A stretch of DNA of 64,000 nt from Acidobacteriota bacterium (GTDB lineage: Bacteria; Acidobacteriota; Polarisedimenticolia; Polarisedimenticolales; Polarisedimenticolaceae), in the NCBI GenBank assembly GCA_029861955.1, contig JAOTYK010000017.1, positions 1-64,000 of the forward strand. Direction: 5' to 3'. Both the position numbers and the translations under genes were made by a program. Every line of letters begins with the position of its first letter. The stretch's first letter is position 1. Under the pieces are notes generated by a model, which searched no databases, was not told the DNA's origin, and saw nothing but the letters and a program-made list of their open reading frames with translations. Shown here piece by piece: positions 45,470 to 54,575 of this stretch.

Positions 45470-46297
45470 ATGCGTCACGAAGAAAGTAAGCTTTTCCTGG
45501 TTCTTTTGGCTCTGATCGCGTTCTGCGGGGTCTCGAACTCGGGCAGCCTCGAGCCGCCCGGCCCACCGGCACCGACGATGAAGAACCTGAGCGACGTCGA
45601 GCCGAGGATCGCGATCCGCAACGACTACGACACGTTGACGCCGGTCGTGATCAGCTTTTCCGGATCTTACTACCTGGCCGAGGATATCTACGGATTCCAC
45701 GGCGCTCACGGAATCGAGATCCAAGTGGACGACGTGACGCTCGACCTGAACGGCTTCTCGATCATCGGGAATATCGAGGTGGGTTCGCTCGATGGGATCA
45801 GCGCGGGCACGCTCAACAACATCACGGTGCGTAACGGTCGCGTGCGCCAGTTCCAACGTGGGGTAATGATCAACGCCGGCAATGGATCGATCGTCGAGAA
45901 TGTTCAGGCCAGCCTGAACGGTCTGATAGGCGGTGGCGGGCAGGGTATCCAGATCAGCAATGGCGTGATTCGCAACTGTGCGGCGATCGGAAACGCCGGA
46001 ACCGGTATCGTTGCTTACGGCGGTGTCATCGAGAACTCTGCCGCCGACGGAAACGGCGGCGATGGACTCGTGGTCGGCGACGGCGTCATCCGCGGTTCGG
46101 TCTCCGACAACAACGGCGGACACGGCATCTCGGGTTCGCTTGGGGCGCTGATCGTCAACAACGTCAGCTCCGGCAACACGGGTTCAGGGATTTCCAGCCA
46201 CGGCGTCTCCTCGGTCATCGGCAACCTCACGACGGATAACACGGGTGCCGAGATCAGCGCCGCCGGTGCGTTGATCCTCAACAACAAGACCAACTGA
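45470..46297 (+). CDS. Exported parallel beta-helix repeat protein
   Basis: A 275-residue secreted protein. Signal peptide LFLVLLALIAFCGVSNSGS, then a right-handed beta-helix from about residue 75 onward with regular turns (VTLDLNGFSIIGN, ITVRNGRVRQFQRG, GVIRNCAAIGNAGTGI, GVIENSAADGNGGDGL). Such folds bind or cleave polysaccharides, but no catalytic motif is seen. ATG 45470 with GGAGGAA 6 bases before is better than the TTG 3 bases upstream. The AW-repeat gene follows 12 bp later. Confidence 0.8.
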   Translation: MRHEESKLFLVLLALIAFCGVSNSGSLEPPGPPAPTMKNLSDVEPRIAIRNDYDTLTPVVISFSGSYYLAEDIYGFHGAHGIEIQVDDVTLDLNGFSIIGNIEVGSLDGISAGTLNNITVRNGRVRQFQRGVMINAGNGSIVENVQASLNGLIGGGGQGIQISNGVIRNCAAIGNAGTGIVAYGGVIENSAADGNGGDGLVVGDGVIRGSVSDNNGGHGISGSLGALIVNNVSSGNTGSGISSHGVSSVIGNLTTDNTGAEISAAGALILNNKTN

Positions 46298-46309
46298 GCG
46301 GAGTCGGCC

Positions 46310-47146
46310 ATGGCTTGGAAACGAACAGCGGTCGCTCTTCTCTTTCTACTCGCGTCTTCCGGAGTTTTATTCGCGGAGAACATCGACCCGCTTAACAAGT
46401 ACGCCTGGTCCGAGAACGCGGGCTGGATCAACGCCCAACCGACGGGACCCGGCGGGCCCGGGATGCAGGTCGATGAGTTCGAGCTGACGGGCTGGATGTG
46501 GGCCGAGAACTTCGGCTGGATCAGCCTCGATTGCAGCAATACCTCCAGTTGCGCGACGGTCGACTACGGTGTGAACAACTCGGGCGGTGTCCTCAGTGGG
46601 TACGCCTGGGCCGAAAACGCCGGCTGGGTGAGCTTTTCCTGCGCGAACACCGGATCCTGCGGGACGGCGAGCTATGGCGTGGTGATCGACAGCACGACGG
46701 GGTCGTTCAGCGGCCACGCGTGGGCCGAGAACTTCGGTTGGATCTCGTTCGAGTCGATGGGACCGAATCCTTTTCAATTGAAGGCGAACTGGACCTGTTC
46801 CGTTCCGGTCGGATCGCCCTCGGTAACGCTGGACAAGGCGGCGGGTGGGATGACCCAACTGGACTGGGCTCCGCTACCCGGCGCGACCGGATTTGATGTC
46901 ACGCGAGGAGATCTCGGGCTGCTTCGCTCGAGCGGGGGCAACTACACCGGTTCGATCCTCGACTGCGTCGAGGACAACACGCCGGCCGTCAGCGCGCTTC
47001 ACGGCGGCGATCCGGCGCCGGGCGAGGCGTTCTGGTTCCTCGTCCGTGCCGCGGATTGCGGCGGCGGGACCTACGACGGCGCGGGTCCGTCGCAGGCGGC
47101 ACCGCGCGATGCCGGGATCGCGAACTCCGGGGCCGGGTGCCCCTAG
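46310..47146 (+). CDS. Exported AW-ENAGW repeat protein
   Basis: A 278-residue secreted protein with a signal peptide (VALLFLLASSGVLFAEN) and four repeats of about 35 residues: KYAWSENAGWIN, GWMWAENFGWISLDC, GYAWAENAGWVSFSC and GHAWAENFGWISFES (about residues 30-150). The last 110 residues are the region shared with the 42.2-kb gene (GFDVTRGDLGLLRSSGGNYT ... FWFLVRA ... ending NSGAGCP). Function unknown; likely in the same operon as the beta-helix gene. Confidence 0.8.
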   Translation: MAWKRTAVALLFLLASSGVLFAENIDPLNKYAWSENAGWINAQPTGPGGPGMQVDEFELTGWMWAENFGWISLDCSNTSSCATVDYGVNNSGGVLSGYAWAENAGWVSFSCANTGSCGTASYGVVIDSTTGSFSGHAWAENFGWISFESMGPNPFQLKANWTCSVPVGSPSVTLDKAAGGMTQLDWAPLPGATGFDVTRGDLGLLRSSGGNYTGSILDCVEDNTPAVSALHGGDPAPGEAFWFLVRAADCGGGTYDGAGPSQAAPRDAGIANSGAGCP

Positions 47147-47244
47147 GGTTCGGCGTTGCGCACGCCTCCGGGGTCGCGCATCGCGAATGCGGCGGGGGGA
47201 GAATCCTTCGCGGGTTTCGTTAGGGGCGCGCGATGCCTATCGAT

Positions 47245-48501
<1,257 letters not shown>

Positions 48502-48641
48502 GAGGTCATTCTAGGTCTTGCGGTCGACGGTCTACTGACCCGGACGGTCGATTGTTGCCATGGTCGGTGGGTCGCCATCTGGATACGATGACTTAAAGGC
48601 CGAATCTGGAAACGTGTCTCCTACTCGAAGGGGGTGTCGCG

Positions 48642-50255
48642 ATGAGAACCCGTTTGCTTCTGGGAAACGAGGCGGTGGCGCAGGCCGCGATGGACGCCGG
48701 TATCGGAGGCGTTTTTTCGTATCCCGGAACACCGTCCACCGAAGTCTTCGAATACATCGCGAACGAGCCGGGACGGAACGGGAAGGTCTCCGCGCTGTGG
48801 TCGGCCAACGAGAAGGCCGCCTACGAGGAGGCCCTCGGCATGTCCTACGCCGGTCGCCGCGCGCTAGTCTCGATGAAACACGTCGGACTGAACGTGGCCG
48901 CCGACCCGTTCGTCAATTCGGCGCTAACCGGTGTCAATGCGGGTCTCGTGCTGGTCGTCGCCGACGACCCCGGCATGCACTCGTCGCAGAACGAGCAGGA
49001 CAGTCGTCACTATGGCGAGTTCGCCCAGATTCCGATCTTCGAGCCCTCGGATCAGCAGGAGGCCTACGAGCTGACCCATCGGGCGTTTACCTACTCGGAG
49101 GAGATCGGCCTGCCGGTCATGCTCCGTCTGGTCACACGGTTGGCCCACAGCCGCTCCAACGTCGCGTTCGAGCACGCCGACGAACACGACCACGCCGCGG
49201 CCCTGCGCCCGTTGCCCAACCCCAACGACTGGACCCTCGTGCCGGCGATCGCGCGGCGGAAGTTCGCCGGGCTGGTGGAAATACAGAAACGACTCCTCGA
49301 CGACGCCGAGGGCTCGGCGACAAACCGGCTGACCCTGGGTGGGAAGCGCGGTGTGATCGCCGCCGGCCTGGCCCACAACTACGTGCTCGAGGCGCTGGGC
49401 GACGCCCGGGATCTCTCGATCCTCAAGATCGGCCACTATCCGTTGCCCGTCGCGCTGATCCGGCAGCTGGTCGACCATTGCGAGGAGATCCTGGTGGCCG
49501 AGGACGGCTATCCCTTCATCGAACGACGCCTGAACGGCGTTCTCGGCGTCCCCGGCAAGATCATCCGCGGCAGACTCACCGGGGACCTGCCGGCAAGTGG
49601 AGAGCTGGGGCCCGACACGTTGGCGGCATTGCTGGGCCAACCCCGCGAGGAAACCGTGGCACCGATTCAGGATCTCGTCGGCCGGCCGCCGCAGCTGTGC
49701 CGGGGCTGCCCCCACGCCGACAGCTTCAAGGCGATCGTCGAGGCCACTTCCGGTTACAAACATCCGATCCTGTTCAGTGACATCGGTTGCTACACGTTGG
49801 GTGTCGCCCCGCCCTATCGTGCCGTTCACGCGTGCGTGGACATGGGCGCATCCATCGCCATGGCCCACGGCGCGGCGCAGGCGGGTGTCCGTCCGGTGAT
49901 CTGCACGATCGGCGATTCGACGTTTACCCACTCGGGCATGACTCCCCTGCTCGGTGCGATCCGCAGCGATGCGGACATGACCGTCTTCATCCTGGACAAC
50001 AGCACCGTGGCGATGACCGGCACGCAACCATCGATGGCCTGTGGCGAGAGCCTGCTTCAGATCCTGAAGGGGCTGGGCGTGAATGAGGAGCACCTTCACG
50101 TCATCGAACCGTTATCCCGACGGCATCAAGAGAACGTCGACCTGATGAAAAAAGAAATCGAACACCCGGGCCTTAGCGTGATCATTCCTACCCGGGCCTG
50201 TATCCACCTACATCGCAAGATCAGCGAGGCCGCCGCGGAGGCGGTGCTCGTCTGA
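48642..50255 (+). CDS. iorA: Indolepyruvate/2-oxoacid:ferredoxin oxidoreductase alpha subunit lacking the ferredoxin tail
   Basis: TPP enzyme that oxidatively decarboxylates aryl- or other 2-oxoacids to acyl-CoA. The pyrimidine-binding half begins LLLGNEAVAQAAMDAGIGG and FSYPGTPSTEVFE; the TPP half contains QLCRGCPHADSF, FSDIGCYTLGVAPP, ICTIGDSTFTHSGMTPLLGA and DNSTVAMTGTQPS. At 537 aa it stops where usual IorA proteins (600-650 aa) go on into an eight-Cys ferredoxin domain. The CxxC and GCY cysteines could still hold one cluster. It is 10 bp upstream of the iorB fusion. Confidence 0.9.
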   Translation: MRTRLLLGNEAVAQAAMDAGIGGVFSYPGTPSTEVFEYIANEPGRNGKVSALWSANEKAAYEEALGMSYAGRRALVSMKHVGLNVAADPFVNSALTGVNAGLVLVVADDPGMHSSQNEQDSRHYGEFAQIPIFEPSDQQEAYELTHRAFTYSEEIGLPVMLRLVTRLAHSRSNVAFEHADEHDHAAALRPLPNPNDWTLVPAIARRKFAGLVEIQKRLLDDAEGSATNRLTLGGKRGVIAAGLAHNYVLEALGDARDLSILKIGHYPLPVALIRQLVDHCEEILVAEDGYPFIERRLNGVLGVPGKIIRGRLTGDLPASGELGPDTLAALLGQPREETVAPIQDLVGRPPQLCRGCPHADSFKAIVEATSGYKHPILFSDIGCYTLGVAPPYRAVHACVDMGASIAMAHGAAQAGVRPVICTIGDSTFTHSGMTPLLGAIRSDADMTVFILDNSTVAMTGTQPSMACGESLLQILKGLGVNEEHLHVIEPLSRRHQENVDLMKKEIEHPGLSVIIPTRACIHLHRKISEAAAEAVLV

Positions 50256-50265
50256 GGGGGACGCC

Positions 50266-53200
50266 ATGTCCGTAGTCGAACAGAAGCCAACGACCGTCAT
50301 GCAGAATGTCATCCTCGCCGGTGTCGGCGGCCAGGGAATCCTGACCATCGCCAGGGCGATCTCCGGTGGGGCCCTGCGGCGCGGGTTGCGGGTCAAGCAA
50401 GCCGAGGTGCATGGGATGGCCCAGCGTGGCGGCGGCGTGCAGTCGCACCTGCGCTACGGCGACGGCGAGATTCACAGCGACTTGATTCCGGTCGGCGAGG
50501 CCGACCTACTGATCGCCGTCGAGCCGCTGGAGTCGTTGCGTTACGTGCATTACCTCAAGCCGGGCGGGGTCCTGATCTCCAGCATCAACGCTTTCGTCAA
50601 CATCGACAACTACCCACCGATCGAGTCGGTACTGGACCGAATCACCGCCCACCCGCGACACGTACTGATCGACTCGGAACGTATCGCCCGGGCCGCCGGC
50701 TCGGGGCGGGCGTCCAACACGGTCATCCTCGGTGCCGCCTCGCTGTTCGTCGACAGTGGAGAGGACTTGGAAGACGACGTCGTCGAGATGTTCGAGTCCA
50801 AGGGCGACAAGGTCGTTGCGGTCAACCGTCGTGCGTTCCGCTTCGGCAGGCACGCCGCCCAGGCCTACCTCGATGGGCTCGAACGGGGTGGGACATCGGT
50901 GGCGGTACGGCACTGGGTCGATTCGCTGGGCCCGGAGCATCTGGCCGAACCGGAGCGACCGGATGCCCCGGTTTTCGACGTGGTGACCGTCGAGGACGAC
51001 CTCTCGGGTGCGGAGGCCCACGCGGTCGCCCAGACACTGCAGCGACTCGTCGACGAGGATCGCAAGCAGCTCTTCGAGCACGAGGTCTATTCGATCGTGC
51101 AGTTGGTCGGCGCGATCTCACCGCCTCGCCACGTGTTCCTGTCCACCGAGGAGATGATCTCGGAGCAGGAACTTGCGCGATTTCCCGGCGACCGGGTCGT
51201 CTTGAAGATCGTCTCTCCCGATATCGTCCACAAGACGGAGGCCGAGGGTATCGCCTTCATCCGTAAGGACTACGACACCGTCCGCGGAGAGATCGTCAGA
51301 ATGATCGAACGCCACAGCAGGACCGCGGAGGTAAGTGGCATCCTGGTCGTCGAATGCGTTGAACGGAATCGACCCGGATTCGGGAACGAACTGTTCGTCG
51401 GAATCCGAGCGACCCGCGAGTTTGGACCCGTCATCGCCGCCGGACTGGGCGGCATCGACACCGAGTACCTGGCGGACAAGATGCGCCCCGGTCTGGCCGT
51501 CGCCAAGGCACCGGCGATGGATACGACGGCGCTGGAGTTCCTCGAACTGTTCCGTAGCACGGTGGCCTACGAGATCCTCGCCGGTCAGGCGCGGGGCCGG
51601 CAGCGGATCGTCTCCGACGGCGAGCTGTTGCGCTGCTTCCGAGCGTTCCTGTTTCTGGCCCAGCGTTTCTGCGTGGACCGCGGTGACGAGGGGCCGAGTC
51701 TCGGCGAACTCGAGGTCAACCCCTTCGCCTTCCAGCAGCAGCGACTGGTGCCTCTCGATGGGCGAGGCCGGTTGGCCCTCGCGACACGGGCCCTCCCGAC
51801 CCGACCGCTGAACCGGATCGAGGCGTTGCTCGAGCCGAAGTCGATCGCCGTCCTCGGCGTCTCCGCCGGATCGGTCAACTTCGGTCGGATCATCTTGAGA
51901 AACGTCCTTTCGAGTGGTTTCCCTCGGAAGCAGATCTCCGTGATCAAGGAGCGGGAGACGAAGATCGACGGCGTGCCCTGCGTTGCGAGCATCGCCGACC
52001 TGCCGGACACCGTGGATCTGCTGGTGATCGCCGCGGCGGCGCGGGAATTACCGGCCATCATCGACGAGGTGGTGCGGAGTGAGAGAGTCCGCGCGGTGAT
52101 CATGATCTCCGGCGGCGTCGGGGAGACCGAGGGCAGCGAGGAGATCGCCGTCGATGTACGCGCCGCGATCGCCCGCGGACGACAGCGACCCGACGGCGGT
52201 CCGGTCTTCCTCGGACCGAACAGCCTGGGGGCGGTCTCCCGTCCGGGTTTCTACGACACGATGTTTATTCCGGCCAACCGGTTGGACCCACGCCGGTCCG
52301 CGCCGGCAAGACGCGTGGCGTTGGTCTCCCAGAGCGGCGCCTTCATTGTCAGCCGCATGAGCAGTCTCGAGACACTCGATCCGGCATTTGCCATCTCGCT
52401 CGGTAACCAGATCGACCTGACGGCCGCGGACTTCGTCGCCGCGATCGGTAAGCGCGACGATGTCGACACGATCGGTGTCTACACCGAGGGCTTCAACGAT
52501 CTCGACGGCCTCGCCTTGTTGCGGACGATCGCGACCGTCACGGAGACAGGCAAGCACGTTGTGCTGTACAAGGCCGGACGCACCGTAGCCGGTAGTGACG
52601 CCGCCGCGGGGCACACGGCCGCCGTCGCGGGCGACTACGACATCTGCCAGGCTGCGGCCTCCCAGGCGGGTGCCCTCGTCGCCGACACTTTGAAGGAATT
52701 CGAGCAGACCCTCGAGTTGTGCACCGCTCTCCACGCCAAGGATGTTCGTGGCATACGGATCGGGGCAGTGTCCAACGCGGGGTTCGAGATCGTGGCGATG
52801 GCAGATGCGATCCAGGGACAGCGCTACCGGGTGGAGATGGCGACGCTCTCGAAGCCGTCCACCGCGAAACTGCTCGACGTGTTGGAACGGAACGGACTCG
52901 ATCGCCTGGTCAACGGGTGGAATCCCCTGGACATCACTCCGATGGCCAACGAAGACGTCTACGAGGGCGCGGCCCGCGTGTTGCTGGAGAGCGACGATGT
53001 CGACGCGCTGATCGTCGGTGTGATCCCGCTGACCGCGGCACTGAAGACCGGGGCTGACGAAATCGCCGATGTCGAATCCCTCGCCGTGCGCCTGCCGAGG
53101 ATCTTCCGTGAGACCCGCAAGCCGCTGGTCGTGATCGTCGACTCGGGCCCGGCGTACCTCCCTCTGGTCCGCGCGCTTCGGGAGGCGGGCGTTCCCGTCT

Positions 53201-53301
53201 TCCCATCGGCGGACCAGGCGATCCGATCGTTGGGCCGCTACCTGTGCTATCGGTCGGCGACCGTGAAGGGCGCTCTGGGTCGAGGGCCGGAGCCAACGTA
53301 G
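50266..53301 (+). CDS. iorB: IorB fused to ADP-forming acyl-CoA synthetase (beta and alpha parts)
   Basis: A 1011-residue three-part protein. Residues 14-205 are the oxidoreductase beta subunit (VILAGVGGQGILTIARAISG, AEVHGMAQRGGGVQSHLRYG). Residues 280-500 are the ATP-grasp beta part of an acyl-CoA synthetase (VVLKIVSPDIVHKTEAEGIA, ELEVNPFAF). Residues 515-610 are the CoA-binding Rossmann part (EPKSIAVLGVSAGSVNFGR), and 680-990 the ligase part (ALVSQSGAF, and H783 in AAGHTAAVAG as the phospho-His). The chain could take acyl-CoA made with IorA and conserve it as ATP. Start ATG 50266 with GAGGGGG before it. Confidence 0.9.
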   Translation: MSVVEQKPTTVMQNVILAGVGGQGILTIARAISGGALRRGLRVKQAEVHGMAQRGGGVQSHLRYGDGEIHSDLIPVGEADLLIAVEPLESLRYVHYLKPGGVLISSINAFVNIDNYPPIESVLDRITAHPRHVLIDSERIARAAGSGRASNTVILGAASLFVDSGEDLEDDVVEMFESKGDKVVAVNRRAFRFGRHAAQAYLDGLERGGTSVAVRHWVDSLGPEHLAEPERPDAPVFDVVTVEDDLSGAEAHAVAQTLQRLVDEDRKQLFEHEVYSIVQLVGAISPPRHVFLSTEEMISEQELARFPGDRVVLKIVSPDIVHKTEAEGIAFIRKDYDTVRGEIVRMIERHSRTAEVSGILVVECVERNRPGFGNELFVGIRATREFGPVIAAGLGGIDTEYLADKMRPGLAVAKAPAMDTTALEFLELFRSTVAYEILAGQARGRQRIVSDGELLRCFRAFLFLAQRFCVDRGDEGPSLGELEVNPFAFQQQRLVPLDGRGRLALATRALPTRPLNRIEALLEPKSIAVLGVSAGSVNFGRIILRNVLSSGFPRKQISVIKERETKIDGVPCVASIADLPDTVDLLVIAAAARELPAIIDEVVRSERVRAVIMISGGVGETEGSEEIAVDVRAAIARGRQRPDGGPVFLGPNSLGAVSRPGFYDTMFIPANRLDPRRSAPARRVALVSQSGAFIVSRMSSLETLDPAFAISLGNQIDLTAADFVAAIGKRDDVDTIGVYTEGFNDLDGLALLRTIATVTETGKHVVLYKAGRTVAGSDAAAGHTAAVAGDYDICQAAASQAGALVADTLKEFEQTLELCTALHAKDVRGIRIGAVSNAGFEIVAMADAIQGQRYRVEMATLSKPSTAKLLDVLERNGLDRLVNGWNPLDITPMANEDVYEGAARVLLESDDVDALIVGVIPLTAALKTGADEIADVESLAVRLPRIFRETRKPLVVIVDSGPAYLPLVRALREAGVPVFPSADQAIRSLGRYLCYRSATVKGALGRGPEPT

Positions 53302-53319
53302 CGACGAGACCTTCGAGAA

Positions 53320-53979
53320 TCAGTATTTCGAAAGCAGGTAGTGCGCCACCGCCTGATTGATCGAGTGCACATCCAACTTGGCCAGAATGTGCTGAACATG
53401 ATTGCGTACCGTCGCATGACTGATGAACAAACGCTCGGCAACGATGTGCAGATCTTCACCCTCGACGAGATGTTGTAGGATCTCACGCTCTCTTCCGGTC
53501 AGGTTCTTCGGCTTCGCATGCGCACCGGCTGCTGCGACTCTGGTCAGGTAGTCGTTAAAGCGATGCTCGCGGTTGGCCGAGAGGGCGCAATGCACGATCC
53601 AGGGGCCGCTGCCATCCGGAGCCCAGACCGGTATCGCCAGGAATCGAACCCACTGTGGTTTGTCGTCACCGCCCTGCACGAGCATTTCGATCGGCTCGAT
53701 CTCCGCCTGGACCATCACGTCAGAGACCAGCAGACACTGTCGACGACAGAACGGCACGCCGACAACGCTCGAGCCACCCACAATCTGGTGACAGGGATTC
53801 CCGATGACATCGATTGCCGACCGACCCAGCAGTCTCTCGGCTCGCGAATTCAGAAAGCTGATCATCCCCGCGGGGTCGCGAATCCACACCGGTGTCCCGA
53901 GGAACTTGACCCATGAGGGCACGAAGGAGATCTGCTTTGCGTCGTCGACCATCGGACCACGCCCCGCCAACGCGATCAC
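53320..53979 (-). CDS. PAS-LuxR family transcriptional regulator
   Basis: A 219-residue regulator: PAS domain (about residues 20-140, GTPVWIRDPAGMISFLNSRA) with a Cys motif GNPCHQIVGG ... PFCRRQC, then a LuxR-type HTH (about 155-219, LTGREREILQHLVEGEDLHI and SHATVRNHVQHILAKLDVHS). The paired Cys residues could bind a metal or cluster. It is convergent with the IorB-ACD gene and may control that set. Start uncertain; MVDD ten codons in is possible. Confidence 0.87.
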   Translation of the reverse strand: MIALAGRGPMVDDAKQISFVPSWVKFLGTPVWIRDPAGMISFLNSRAERLLGRSAIDVIGNPCHQIVGGSSVVGVPFCRRQCLLVSDVMVQAEIEPIEMLVQGGDDKPQWVRFLAIPVWAPDGSGPWIVHCALSANREHRFNDYLTRVAAAGAHAKPKNLTGREREILQHLVEGEDLHIVAERLFISHATVRNHVQHILAKLDVHSINQAVAHYLLSKY

Positions 53980-54095
53980 GCGTGCACGCTACCGATTCTA
54001 GACGACTCTGAGAAATGGAGGGCAACGCCAGGAGACCGCGTCTGTCGATTGGCCGTGCTTCCCCGGCACCCTCTGAGGAAGGCGAGACGGTGCGG

Positions 54096-54359
54096 TCAGA
54101 AATTAACCGAATGATCGAGGTCTGCCGCCAGCATGCGAGCCTTGGTGAGCGGAACAAACGGATCGTCACTCAGTTTTGTGACGTAGTTGATTTCTTTCCC
54201 GAGAATCTCGATGACCGGAGAGCGACCCTTGCGCAGCGCTTCTTCCGGCATACGCAGCAGGTGTCCGCTCCAGTTGCAGAGATAGGTCCCCGGGTCCGTC
54301 AGTTTGGCGAAGGGAATCTGTTCGCCGAGGGTGTCGGTTTCTCTCATTTTAGTGGTCAT
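54096..54359 (-). CDS. Small hypothetical protein
   Basis: An 87-residue soluble protein with a good ribosome site (GGAGGG before ATG 54359) and normal codon use. Sequence such as FAKLTDPGTYLCNWSGHLLRM and GKEINYVTKLSDDPFVPLTK suggests a small beta fold. I do not recognise a family. It stands alone between the PAS-LuxR gene and a divergent membrane protein gene. Confidence 0.65.
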   Translation of the reverse strand: MTTKMRETDTLGEQIPFAKLTDPGTYLCNWSGHLLRMPEEALRKGRSPVIEILGKEINYVTKLSDDPFVPLTKARMLAADLDHSVNF

Positions 54360-54575
54360 TGGTTACCCTCCTTTCATATTCTGGTAACACGGTGAGCCTG
54401 AGTCTCGCCTTCTTGTCAGTAGTGTAGTGCTGACTCGATTCGGCCGAAATGATGCAGTCGCATCATTTTCATGCCGGACCGATGGACGGCCCGCGGTGTC
54501 CTTCGACCGTTCGAATCGTGGTACGTTCTCCGGGATTGTCGGACCTGGGCTCCGGCATAAAACGAGGAAGAGGTC

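Noticed and set aside
48924-50099. 391-codon minus-strand frame opposite iorA
   Set aside because: Shadow of the TPP enzyme gene; composition is Arg/Gly/His rich without a recognisable domain.
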